This document shows, in pieces, positions 23,663-34,166 of a stretch of DNA of 64,000 nucleotides. Made by a program: the position numbers and the translations under genes. Position 1 is the stretch's first letter, and each line of letters begins with the position of its first letter. The notes below the pieces were generated by a model, which saw only the letters and a program-made list of their open reading frames with translations, made no database searches and was not told the origin of the DNA. The stretch lies in contig AJFK01001077.1 of NCBI GenBank assembly GCA_000467715.1, positions 62,001-126,000 of the forward strand, given 5' to 3'. Source of the DNA: Hysterium pulicare CBS 123377 (lineage: Eukaryota > Ascomycota > Dothideomycetes > Hysteriales > Hysteriaceae).

Positions 23663-23962
23663 TCAAGCCAACTCATAGATATCATAATAATCCTTCATCC
23701 TTTGCTGGTACATCTTGCGGAGTTGCAGGAGGGCTACCACTAAAGCAACTATACCAATAAGAGTTCCAAAAGCACCAAATGTAAGCGATTGGATAGAGTC
23801 AGGCTGGGCCGAAGTCATCGAGACGTCTGTCGGCTGCATTGTCAACAAAGTAATGACCGTCTCCGTGGGTGACCTGAGTTGAAAAGATGCAGAGGCTGAC
23901 GGGAACGTAGTATATTCCCTAAGTAGAGATCTAGATAATAGAGGATAGGTGGGTGGAGCCAT
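23663..23962 (-). CDS. Small membrane protein, member C of a local family (99 aa)
   Basis: Single exon, 99 aa. A Ser/Thr-rich N-terminal half is followed by SIQSLTFGAFGTLIGIVALV and VALLQLRKMYQQRMKDYYDIYELA, which end the protein. The hydrophobic helix and the QLRxMYQxRMKxYYxI segment align without gaps to member B. The same strand and close spacing (about 0.9 and 1.7 kb) point to tandem duplication followed by divergence of the N-terminal part. Function unknown. The neighbouring Zn2Cys6-ankyrin gene starts 650 bp away in the opposite direction. Confidence 0.7.
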   Translation of the reverse strand: MAPPTYPLLSRSLLREYTTFPSASASFQLRSPTETVITLLTMQPTDVSMTSAQPDSIQSLTFGAFGTLIGIVALVVALLQLRKMYQQRMKDYYDIYELA

Positions 23963-24611
23963 ATGAGAACAAGGCTATCATAGAAGTTGACGAGGAGACG
24001 AGAAGAACAGGCTACGATGCTACGACGCTTTTATGATATCTTGAAGTGCGAAAGTGCGAAGGAAAGAGGATTATACTGCAGAGCTATTCATTACGAGCAT
24101 GGTCGAGAACCTAGGTGTTAACGATTCTTTCCCTGAGGATTGGCTGTGATACAGTTCCGGTTGGCTAACCGGTAACAACTTGCATCTCGACATCCACCTT
24201 GCAAAAAAGAAAGACATGCGCCTCAAACAGCACATGCAGAGTGTTCTATGCGATTGTGCGCTATTGGATATCTACCTCATAAGGCAGACATTATTTATGG
24301 ACCGGAGAAGCCAAGCCGTTGACGCATGACGACGAGTCGATCTTCTAGCGTTGCACGGCTTCTATTGAGAAGCTCCACTGCGATATGTGCGTGATTCGTT
24401 GGATGAAGGTCGCACATCAGTGGTGTTGGAGTTGCGCTATTGGTTGATCACGCAGGGTGATAAGCAGCTGAAAAGCCACTTCGAACCCGATAACCTCAGC
24501 CTTGTCCAAGAGGATTTATAGCAGAATCAGCCCTTGAAGGCAATTCTTTCGATCTCAGACCTCGCATCAATTTTAGTTGCTCCAAATTTTCCTCCTTCTC
24601 ATTTAACAGAA
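23963..24611. promoter_or_regulatory. Divergent region between small membrane gene and Zn-cluster-ankyrin gene
   Basis: 649 bp between two outward-reading genes. It must contain both promoters. No distinct box could be assigned. Confidence 0.4.
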
Positions 24612-26522
24612 ATGTTGAGCAAGCTCGGACAGAGGCCTATACGCCAACGAGATGATGATGCCAACGTACAGGCACCAGTACGGAAGAAACGACACCTAGA
24701 CTTCATTAAATGTAATTTCTGTCGAAGGGATAAACAGAAAGTAAGCTCTGTTATTTTTCCTGGACCCGTGTTCATTGAGCTTGTCTCTGTGAGGCGAGAT
24801 GGATGGTTTGGGGATGAAACACTCAGGCTGTAACGACGATTGAGAGAAGCAAAGTTAGTTTTTACGATTTTTGCTGACAACAGAAAGTGTCTGCCAACTG
24901 AACGTTCATGGCCTAACAAAAAATGTGATCGATGTGTAGAAAAGGACCTTCCTTGTTCTGAGCCACAGCGGAAAGTGAGAAAGTCTAAATCATCCGAGGC
25001 GGAGTCGATGCCTCTCCCCAGTACGCCTGATATTTCCAAAGAACAGGATGAACACAGTGTTCGCGAGTTGTGAGTATAGATACTTAGCATACACTTCATG
25101 TACGATGCTGATTCAATTCCAAGGATATTGCTCGTCAACTTCCATCGTATGTTATCGACAGCACTAAAGGATCTAAAAACCATGGCGGCGGGACTCTTGA
25201 ACCCTGTCTTCTCTAGGGAGCAGGATTCAGATGATGATGCGGAGGGTAAATTCGAAGAGTTCGTAGTGAAACTCGAGATAATAACTCTATCCAAGGCCCA
25301 CAAAATGCTAGACTCGATGAGTGGGGCTCAAGAAAGTCGTACTCTGTTACGTGCTTTGCTAAGCTCCTTCTATACGAAACGAAATGTCCTATGGATGGAG
25401 AGCTATTAAGGCAACCACGTGAGTGTGAGTGAAGATTTGTACATAGACACGCTTATATCGTCCGGGGACTACAGGAGCGCGTTTACCTTGCAAGTGGAAC
25501 GTATTAGACACCGCGTCGCTGACAATGCTGAAACCGAGCCCGAATGGGCTCGATTAGCCACAATCTATCCACGATTTCAGAGAGAAATTCGAGATTTTCT
25601 GGAGAAACACGATTTTGTATGCGAAATACCAAAATCTGTTCTGGAATCGCCATGTTGTATTCCTGATGCGTTAGCAAACAGTGAAGAAGCTTTCCAGTGG
25701 TTGCACAGTGTCGGAATGGAGCGTGACTGTCTTGGCCGCACTCCGTGGCATATTCTCTTGGACGGTCACAATCCCTACGATAGAATTATCTTCTCCAGTG
25801 CCTCCATCAGAGCACAAGACATCCTAGGTCGTTCCCCCGTACATATTGCTTGTCAGAAAGGTTGCGAAACGATCGTGGAAGAGTTGCTGGAAAGAGGAGC
25901 AAGCGTCGAACAGGAAACCTTGAATAGGCTCCGTCCCATTCACCTCGCTGCAGCAAGAGGCTATACATCCATATGCCGTTTGTTGCTGGAGGCTAGGCAT
26001 GGGAGTCCTTTGGTGGCCAACGACGATACACCGTTATACACTGCAGTGAGATGGGGACATGTAGACGTTGTCTCATGTTTGTTGGATGCCAAAGGAAACA
26101 GTGGCCTCCTGGATAAGACGAAACAGAAACTCTTTGTGGTATCCATACAGGAGAAGCAGTTCGAGGTCATGAAACTTTTAGTCGAACGCTACGAAACCAT
26201 AAACGTTATTTGGGCCGGCCCAAGCCTAACAACTCTCGCGCAATCAGCGTATAGTGGCTTCGAGGAGGGTGTGAGATATTTCCTTCGACATCCCGATGTA
26301 AACGTGAACTCAAGGGATCATATGGGCCGGACTGCTTTGATGTTGGCAGTAAGGGAAGGGCACCAGGAAGTCGTGAAAATTCTGATAGGACATCCGGACA
26401 TTGAACTCCGAGCGAAGAGTATCTACGGACATACTGCGATAACTACAGCGATAGAATACAATCATTGGGACATAGCTCGGTTGCTGCAGAGTCGATGGTC
26501 AGGCGACGGGGAGTCGTCCTAG
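24612..26522 (+). CDS. Zn2Cys6 zinc-cluster protein fused to ankyrin repeats
   Basis: Four exons are inferred: 24612-24740, 24888-25069, 25124-25350 and 25411-26522; about 549 aa. Joining exons 1 and 2 creates a zinc cluster, C-x2-C-x6-C-x11-C-x2-C-x6-C (CNFCRRDKQKC ... CDRCVEKDLPC), which neither frame contains alone. Intron 2 (54 nt, GTGAGT, branch GCTGATTC, AAG) is convincing. Intron 1 (147 nt) has an unusual AAAG acceptor. Intron 3 (60 nt) is inferred because a TAA at 25407-25409 otherwise interrupts the frame; its signals are weak, so a true stop in this strain is the alternative. The C-terminal 250 residues are ankyrin repeats (GRSPVHIACQKGCETIVEELL, GRTALMLAVREGHQEVVKIL). An in-frame ATG at 24534 is a possible earlier start. 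The combination suggests a DNA-binding regulator with a protein-binding tail. Confidence 0.75.
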
Positions 26523-27490
26523 AAAGACCTACCAAAGGAGAGCATCGTTTCAATATCGGGATTACACAAGCTCTCAATTCAGGAGAAGCCCTAGAAGTAC
26601 ACGTATTTATTTCAATCAGTTCAACTGTAGACAAATTAGTTTGTTGTCATTGAGAGATTGTAGGTTTTTGGGGGATCAAGAGAAATACTTGACTTGCTAA
26701 TAACTTGCTCACCACCCTGCCATGAAGAATATTTGGAAAGCCATGGCTTGTGACTCTAATCGTTTGATAATAGGGATATATACACGCACCAAGTCTGTCG
26801 TGGAGGGTCGATGGCTTGACCGGCACAGAGAGAAATGTAAGCTTATCGATAGGTCATGGCCCAAGCGTGCCTCGGTTATCTCGTACTACCTTTGTATACG
26901 ACCCTTGAATCCTCTTCCTCTCGCTTCACTCAGTCAATGATCCTTTCTTTCAACGCAAGAGCAAATCAAAATCGAGTTGGAACAGTTGTTCGGCAGTTGG
27001 TGCTCCATTTCACCTCAACCTTCCCCGCGGGCCAGACAATGAACCAGGCGCCACGTAAATGCTTTTTCCGTACCCCCTCGCGTGCCGTCTCATCCAACAT
27101 GGTATACCGCGTGTACCGCGCCGTCAGCAACGGCACACCGGTCAAAAACAGGTACTTCGGCTTATGTATACGCGTTCCAAGTAGGGATCGGATCTCACAG
27201 TAGCAGTGAGATCGTGCCACATCAACTCAGAAGGATCAGAGGGCTTACGCCAAGCATCGCAGAGTTGGCATATGTTGCTGTGCCTCGCCGGCTCTCGTGC
27301 CGTGGCTCACCACCACCAACTCCAACAATCCGGATTTGACAAGATGGAAGTGGGTCTTACGTCAGTAGGAGTGCTCCATACGCTGCGTTGTGAAAAGCCA
27401 AAGAGCAGCCGCTCTGCCTGGGCAGTGAAAAGGATCCCTTGTTTTATCTTCTCTTGACTTGAAATCTGCATTAAGTTTGATTTATCAAGC
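26523..27490. other. 0.97-kb intergenic, no firm gene
   Basis: Contains overlapping open frames on both strands (for example 26966-27220 minus and 26856-27203 plus), none recognisable. The right end is the promoter of the oxidoreductase at 27491. Confidence 0.45.
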
Positions 27491-28611
27491 ATGGCTCCTC
27501 GCAGACTTCAAGTCGCAATCGCTGGACTCGGCCGCATGGGCAAGCACCATGCTCTGAACCTTCTGAACCTCAACGCCCGCGCCAAGCTTGTCGCAGCTTT
27601 CTCGCCGGACCCAGTAGAGCTTCATTGGGGTACAAAGAAGTTGGAGCCTTCCGGCGTGACCTTGTACAGCGAATACGACAAGATGATCGAGCAGGTTGGG
27701 CTGGAAGCCGTAGTCATCGTTACCGCGACCTCCGTGCATGCCGAGGAGGCCATTAAGGCGATAGAGAAGAACCTCCATGTTCTCTGCGAGAAGCCCCTTT
27801 CAATTGATGTTAATGCTGTACGTGAGTGTTCGTCCCCCCAGCGTAAACATTGCGAACTAGAGACGTGTAGTGCGAGAGAGTTTATGACGCCGCAAAGAAT
27901 CGCCCACATCTGAAAGTCATGTGTGGCTTCTGCCGTCGATTCGACCATTCTTACTGTGATGCACATGAGAAAATAGAGCGAGGACTTATTGGCAGACCAC
28001 GCATCTTACGAAGCCAGACTTGCGACAAATATGACCCATCGGAATTTAAAAAGGCATACTTAGCCGCCTCCGGAGGTATTTTCATCGACATGGCTGTGCA
28101 TGACATCGATTTGACCCTATGGTTCTTCGGTGATGATGTGGTGCCGAAGAGTATTTCTGCATACGGTATCAGAGCCGTACACCCAGAATTAGAAAAAGGC
28201 AAGGACTTTGATAACGCTGTTGGTATTGTCGAATTCCATAACGGCAACATCGCTCAATACTTCTGCTCCCGGATGATGGCCCACGGACAAGAAGACTCCA
28301 CGGAGATATATGGGCCAGATGGGAAACTTTCCGTCGGTACAAATCCACAAAAAAACTTCGTTAACCACTATCATGCCGGTGGGATTACTAGGGAGGTACC
28401 GGAGGACTTCTACGGACGCTTCGAGATGGCCTTTGTGAGAGAGGGTGAAGAGTTTACGGCTGCTTGTCTTGATGATACGCCGTTGCCCATGAAGCTCAAG
28501 AATGCGGTAACCGCCGTTCGGATTGGAACGTATCTACAGGAAGCGCTTGTCCAGGGAAGGCAAATTCGATTTGATAAATTGGGTCAGAGGATTGAGCAGT
28601 CAAATCTTTGA
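27491..28611 (+). CDS. Gfo/Idh/MocA-family NAD(P) oxidoreductase
   Basis: Two exons, 27491-27817 and 27871-28611, with a 53-nt intron (donor GTACGT, acceptor TGTAG); 355 aa. The Rossmann motif GLGRMG is at residues 13-18. The nucleotide-binding and catalytic signature CEKPLS lies near residue 100. The C-terminal alpha/beta domain includes GGIFIDMAVHDIDLTLWFFG, the region carrying the catalytic Asp/His. This arrangement is that of inositol 2-dehydrogenase-like enzymes; sugar or inositol oxidation in the cytosol is likely, but the substrate is not determinable. Other acceptors (GAG repeats just after 27870) would change two or three residues at the junction. Confidence 0.9.
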
Positions 28612-29538
28612 TATCTTTGAAGCTGGGATCGGGTTCTTTGTCATCTTCACGCGTGAAGATTTGCTGGGAGGTAACCTGCTGGGCGGTAGAATTGTTGCAA
28701 TGTAGCGAGGCGCAGGAGGTTCTGTGCAGTGTTTTATCATCTTCGCATATGACGTTTTGCTGATGTCGCATCTGCTGTGATTATGGGTGTCCGGATTCTA
28801 AGGCATGGTGATAGATTAGCAGTGTAGGAGCAAGTAAGCTGACAGAGTGTATTGTAGGAGAGACAAATCACTACCCGACTTTGTGGCTACACCTACACTT
28901 GATAAGCCTAATCACCTGATCAGTTGGTTCACGTGATATTAACTCTCTATTATCCTTGCTTCCTTTAATCAACGAGATGTCTTACAGAGAACAACTTGAA
29001 CACCAGTCGGCGGTTATCCACTCCTCCAGAGCGATAATACCGAGCTCAACCGTATATGCGGCCCCAGCAAGCACTTAAGCACGATTTATTTTGAGCCAAG
29101 CATGAAATGCCCACAGCATGATAAGTAGCGGCACTCATCAGGCTTTGCGGATCGAGAAAAATAAGTACCATAGACTTTGACTAGCACTTCAGCACTACTA
29201 GAAGCCACAATCATAAGGTCGCTCTCCAATTAGACTTCCGCTAACCTTGATATCCAACCTGCTTTTGAAATATCCTAATATCCTCTTCTCCAAAGCCGAA
29301 CCATCTTGATATCTCTTGCACACTTGAATCTAGGAGTACTTCCTTAGGCCTTATATAATCTAGACATAACGAGCAAGATGAACAACACAAACATGGTGGT
29401 AAGACTCACGGCCGCGAAAGCCATTTGATGTGTATCACAAAGGCCAGACCAATTGTGTGGAAAGAAGAGAACGGGATATCTCAACGTTAACAGAGTCTTC
29501 TTCTAAGCCTAGTGTCTCCATCCATGCGGCAGTCATGT
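28612..29538. other. 0.93-kb intergenic between converging genes, no gene seen
   Basis: Lies between the 3' ends of the oxidoreductase and the minus-strand F-box gene. No supported coding frame. A TCACGTGA site lies near 28929. Confidence 0.45.
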
Positions 29539-31622
29539 TTAAGATTCCATGCCATCATAGTCTGGGAACCCAACAGCATTCGGGAGACCAAGTGGTCTCT
29601 GCGTAGCTTCGAATTCCGGGTCAAAATTGGTGATGGAGAACTGGCGACTGGCACGTTTCATCCGATTTGGCGTCAATTCCTGTGGCCGGATCCTCCTGAC
29701 TGGTTCTTCGCCATCTGTGATATGGAAAATACACTGGGGAAGCTGGGCGACTTCCTTTGTAAACGAGGGATTTTGATCTTTCATACCCAGAACGAGGTAT
29801 TCCAGCTGAGAACAGATCTGAGCTTGACGGAAGTAGTTGAAGATTATTCGGGCCAAATGCTCTAATATGCGTATGCTTTCTTCCATGCTTTGAGATCCCA
29901 CGCAAGATTTGAGAGGTGAGAGGTAGAAGAGTTGGAGGACGCGCAGATTAGGAAGCGCTTTTAGGGTACTCTAGTCTGAGTTAAATTGGTGATACAGGAT
30001 AAAAAGCACGTCGCAAAGTCTAAATGGGACATGTACGGGTATGGACGTGAAAGAGGATGTACGCACCAGATATTCTTTGCACTCCGGTCGAAATTCTGGC
30101 TCCGCCGCTACTCGATTCTCGTCGTCGAAGAATGCCGGAAAGTCAAACCCAACCTGCTCTAGCTCTGGCCAATGCGTGAAGACCTCTTCGAGAGAACGTC
30201 TCTCTATGCATGATCTGCTGCTGGCCGTATCGAACAGAGAAAGTGAATGAAGTGAACTATTGAGGTCGAGTGAAGCACGCAGCACATCAGTCATTTCCGA
30301 GAGATGAGACTTCAGCCAACCCACATGCAAATTATCGACGGACTGCATAGTCAAAAGCAGGTTCTTGAGAGCAGTCTGGACACTTCTTTGTTCTAGTCCT
30401 CCATCTGTTTTGGCACCATCCTTGATGACTAGGCTGTTTAGCTGTAGACTGTCATGTCCAGACACTTCCTTCAGGCGTAATAGAAAGCCTTCTAGTCCAC
30501 GACAATTCCACAAGGTTAGATGCTTCAAGAAAAGGGGGTTGATAGCCTTATAAAAGGGCGGAGGCAAATCAGATAGGTCGAATCCTCGTAAGTCCAAAGT
30601 TTTGAGATGCTTTGCGGTTATCTTTTTTGCATATAGTGATCTGGGTTGCGAGTCATATCTCATCTTGTCGACATCCCCTTGTAGTCTGATACAGAACCGA
30701 ACAAGGCTGGGTAAAGCGTCGAAGAACAACTCTAACACTTGCTGATATGCTTTATTGCTTCCGACCGAAAGTTCCAGTGTGGATAGAGAAGAGTATACGG
30801 GCGGCAGAGCATTCCCTAAGGAAATTGGTAGATTGAGCGTCTGGAGATTATTTTGCTGCCGATACAATTGGTCCAGGTCACTATGGCGAGGCGAATGATT
30901 TGAGATGGTTCTACAAAATGTTAGACATAACGCTATCGGCAAGATATTCTCTATTGGATTACCGTAGAGTCCTAAGCTTTTCTTTTGACAGTACACTAAG
31001 AAACATGCTGAAGAGACGTTGAACGTCCATTTCCATTGCCCTATCTATCAATTGTCCAGCTTCTTCCGTCGTATTGGCAGTAGGCGCAGTGCTTCTCGAT
31101 CCTTGATCTATCAAAGTAATACTGGAAGTCTTGGCTAGCTTCTGAGCGCCATTATGGCCACTCATCTGTTGAACGAAAGCATTGATCTCCGTGGCATTCC
31201 TGATATTCAGGACAATTGATCGACAAAGATGTGGGCCTACGATGCTATCTAAACGTTTGGAAGTCAGCGCCAGTGCTCTGGCGTCATCGGGCTGGTTGAT
31301 CTAGTCAGATGTCAGCAATGTGAAACTAGAGACTCGAATATGCACATTGAGTAAAACAAGTTGCTGGATTTTGAGCTGCGCGTCGATATCGTAATGACTC
31401 TTCTTGCTGTCCGCGCAGATCGGTTGACCTTGATAATGGGGTTTTAGAGGCGTATCTAGCCTTTAGCGGACGTCAAAATTGTCCTTTGTGCAGACTTCTG
31501 CATAGGATGTGTAGTAAAAGTAAAGCTGAATTTAATAAAAGATTACATCCAATAGGTATGTTTCTTACCCAGTCTAGCACACATAATATCACATCATCAG
31601 ATAATCCTTCAAGCGTACCCAT
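29539..31622 (-). CDS. F-box protein with leucine-rich C-terminal region
   Basis: Four exons are inferred: 31622-31569, 31300-30963, 30910-30067 and 29970-29539; about 555 aa. The first exon encodes only 18 residues. Joined to exon 2 it gives a clear F-box: LSDDVILCVLDW, then INQPDDARALALTSKRLDSI. The rest has irregular Leu-rich units (KHLKTLDLRGFDLSDL, LKHLTLWNCRGLEGFL). F-box proteins recruit substrates to SCF ubiquitin ligases; the target is unknown. Intron 1 is 268 nt, far longer than its neighbours, and homologous to an intron in the transporter gene near 61 kb (see findings). Intron 2 is 52 nt (GTAATC..TGTAG). Intron 3 is 96 nt (GTGCGT..CTAG) and removes an in-frame TAG. Confidence 0.82.
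31301..31568 (-). repeat. Long intron homologous to the intron at 61095-61365 (introner-like)
   Basis: This 268-nt intron runs from GTAAGA to GACTAG. From the donor onward it aligns without net gaps with the 271-nt intron 4 of the TRI12-type transporter. The best block is offsets 95-135 from the donor (31474-31434 here), 32 of 41 identical; over offsets 95-194 it is 70 of 100, with 22 of 30 differences being transitions. Shared words at identical offsets include GGCTAGATA, GAAGAG and GCGCAGC. Confidence 0.8.
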
Positions 31623-32308
31623 TGTTCAAGAATCGATGGTGGTGATTTGAAAGAAGAGGAAGATAAAGCTCATCCACGCGTAATCAGGTGATGAAAATGC
31701 ACTTCTTAAAGGTGAAATTTAGTGTTTGATGGTGGTGATGAGGATAGAGGATGGAGTTTGGAGTTGCAGCCTAGTTTTGACCGCCACTTTACTACTTCGT
31801 ACCTAATGCAGCCACCCGGCCGTCGCGTCATCAACTTTATAAACTACAACCATAAAAGTCATAATTTACAGTAAAGTATATAATAGCAGAATAGAAAAGA
31901 TAACTTATTTCTAAAGAATCTAGAAACATTTTATTAGAAAAGAGAAAGATGTCTATACTCTTGAGGCCATGAAGTGGATTTGAGGAGCTTCGCGCAGCCC
32001 AAATGAATTGTGCAGAGCGAGAGAAAAGGCCTAGCCCTACTGGAATTTATATAAAAGGTAGCTCTGGAATCTAAAATTTGTTTACTGTTCGTAAGTCTAC
32101 AAGCTATAAGTTCATACAGCTCATTTGGACTCTGTAAAAGAGACTAAAGCCAGATGCCCTCGTCAAGCCTATCCGGTGGATGCTTGGATATAAAAAATCC
32201 GTGAACCTATCATTTTCCAAAAAGCTAGAATTCACAAGCAAGTTAGATACCAACTACGCACACCCGTGGGAAGACAAACTTTTTACTACCTCCATCTACC
32301 TAGCTACT
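31623..32308. other. Intergenic, AT-rich, no gene seen
   Basis: 686 bp holding the F-box promoter and the downstream flank of the yellow/MRJP gene. The section near 31840-31960 is notably AT-rich. No coding signal seen. Confidence 0.5.
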
Positions 32309-33592
32309 CTACCCCAAACTTATAATCTTCGTCCCATTCCCCACCAACCTACACCTTAACACAGCCCCCGGTTTAACCCTAAAATCCGTCCCATTATTCC
32401 ACAAAGGCTGATACGGCAACTGATTAATATTCATATAGAAGGATCCATCTTCCGCCACACTCGCGCTATCCGGCCAAATAATCCTCGGGTCTCGCACAAA
32501 TGTATGCGTCTGAAGATCGGCGGGGTCGTAGTAGTAGATGGCATTGTGCTCCGGCATGAGTTGGTATACTAAGCCGTTGGAGTCGCCTTCGAAGCCGTTG
32601 GCGTTTCCGCCGCGCTGGCCGAGGTTCGAGACGTTGTTGTGGGCTGCTTGTTCGGCTAGGGGGTCTGTGTCTCGGGCTAGGAGGTTGGCGGTGGGGATCG
32701 AGTATAAGTAATTGCCAGTGAGCGGAGAATAGTATATCGTTTTTCCATCTGCGGAGATCTGGATTCCGTCAAGCCCTTCCTGGAGATGACTGATCGGCTG
32801 CCCGATCGTGCGTTGGTAGAACGGATGCCCCTGGTAACTCGGGACGTCGTTGTTTACGCGTAGCACGGATGGATGTTGCGTCAATCTCCGCCACGACTCG
32901 CCGGTTCCTAGATCGAGCATGATGAAGCCTGGTCGTCCTTCGTCACTGCTGTCGACGATGTATGCGACGCCTTTTCCGCTGGATGTAACGTTAGGGCGGA
33001 GATCGAATCGGATGTCGTTCATGTAGGAGTCGGGAAAGTGGACCTTGGCTGGGAATGTGTAGGTTGAATATACTGAGTCGTTGGCGATAGATATACCGAT
33101 GACTTTCGGTCCTCCTGGTTGGGCGTAGGGCACTGAAGGCGCACCTTCAGCATCCATGATGGTTGGTCTGCCAGTATCGAGAACCCATAACGTTTCTGGG
33201 CGGCTCGCAGTCTCGGGTGTGATGTACAGCGCTTGGACATTGATGAGTCCAGTCGAATTACTGCTGCCAAAGGGAATGCCGTTGAAGCTAGTGTTCAGTG
33301 CTGAAGGTGCTAAGTTCAATCCAGGTGGGTAAGGAACCTCAGCAGTCGTGTTGACTGCCTCTCCAAGTGTAAAAGTATAATTGCCCCGTGTATAGCAAAC
33401 GAACAATCTGCCACTTTTTGAGACCGAAAGCCCTATGGGCCATTGGTCGTAGTAATAATGGACTTCCTCAATCCGCGGTCCATAGCTGCCTGTGTCAACT
33501 CGCAAAATGGTCCCAGAGGTATCTTGATATGTAACTTGAGAAGTAACCAAAGCGACTGGTAGAAAACACGACAGAATTCTGGCAAACTTCAT
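32309..33592 (-). CDS. Secreted yellow / major royal jelly protein family member
   Basis: Single exon, 427 aa. An N-terminal signal peptide is evident (residues 1 to about 18, KFARILSCFLPVALVTSQ). The body matches the MRJP/yellow beta-propeller: WPIGLSVSKSGRLFVCY, LWVLDTGRP, YMNDIRFDLR, VAYIVDSSDEGRPGFIMLDL, DGIQISADGKTIYYSPL. About ten N-glycosylation sequons are visible. Members are secreted and in insects bind small amines; in fungi the role is unknown. A TATA-like GATAAATACC lies about 60 bp upstream on the minus strand. Near its 3' end the coding strand becomes G-rich. Confidence 0.9.
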   Translation of the reverse strand: MKFARILSCFLPVALVTSQVTYQDTSGTILRVDTGSYGPRIEEVHYYYDQWPIGLSVSKSGRLFVCYTRGNYTFTLGEAVNTTAEVPYPPGLNLAPSALNTSFNGIPFGSSNSTGLINVQALYITPETASRPETLWVLDTGRPTIMDAEGAPSVPYAQPGGPKVIGISIANDSVYSTYTFPAKVHFPDSYMNDIRFDLRPNVTSSGKGVAYIVDSSDEGRPGFIMLDLGTGESWRRLTQHPSVLRVNNDVPSYQGHPFYQRTIGQPISHLQEGLDGIQISADGKTIYYSPLTGNYLYSIPTANLLARDTDPLAEQAAHNNVSNLGQRGGNANGFEGDSNGLVYQLMPEHNAIYYYDPADLQTHTFVRDPRIIWPDSASVAEDGSFYMNINQLPYQPLWNNGTDFRVKPGAVLRCRLVGNGTKIISLG

Positions 33593-34166
33593 GGTTGAGA
33601 CGGAGGATACGAATGCAAAGAGATGTGAGCCTACATGTTCTCGCGGAACCCAGGTATTTATCCCGGCCTCTTCCGGCCTCTAGCCGCGTCATATTGTGAG
33701 CGATGCATGAGCGTCGTGCAATTTGTAATGGCTGACCTCAAGTCTGCTTCATTACATTCTCTGTCCCGAGAAAGGGATGATGACGTTTGGAGTGGAAGTC
33801 GGCAAGTAGACGTAGCACAAACGAACGAAGCTTCCCCGCCAAAGCGGGAATGGTCGATCACTTGTGGCTGCGAGGGGGGGCATAGCGCAATATAGTCCCG
33901 AATCTACCTAGGTACACCACTTACTATCTTCAAGCACGCACTCCCAGCGGAACAAACTAAAAATAGATGTATCAATTCTCCTGTTTTCCGCAAAACGCAG
34001 AGAGGATACTCTAGCACAAGTTCACCTACTCTACAAAGATCCCCTACGCCCAGCAACGAGTGCAAATGCCACCATAGTCCAGACCCAAACGAAAGAAAGA
34101 AGAAGAAGACGAATCGCTCTCAAACAACCTAAAATAAAGTATGCATTCTCAAACGTCTGCCCATCT
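33593..34166. other. Intergenic, no gene seen
   Basis: 574 bp between the promoter of the yellow/MRJP gene and the 3' end of SEC7. It contains the palindrome TACCTAGGTA at 33905-33914. The short open frames near 33650-33890 are unsupported. Confidence 0.5.

Noticed and set aside
24599-25303. 234-codon minus-strand frame opposite the Zn-cluster-ankyrin gene
   Set aside because: The sense strand has a zinc cluster and proper introns; the antisense product resembles nothing.
26966-27220. 84-codon minus-strand frame that looks protein-like
   Set aside because: No start context, splice partner or family; a plus-strand frame overlaps it equally well.
29512-29865. 117-codon plus-strand frame
   Set aside because: Opposite the last exon of the F-box gene, which is joined in phase to conserved upstream exons.
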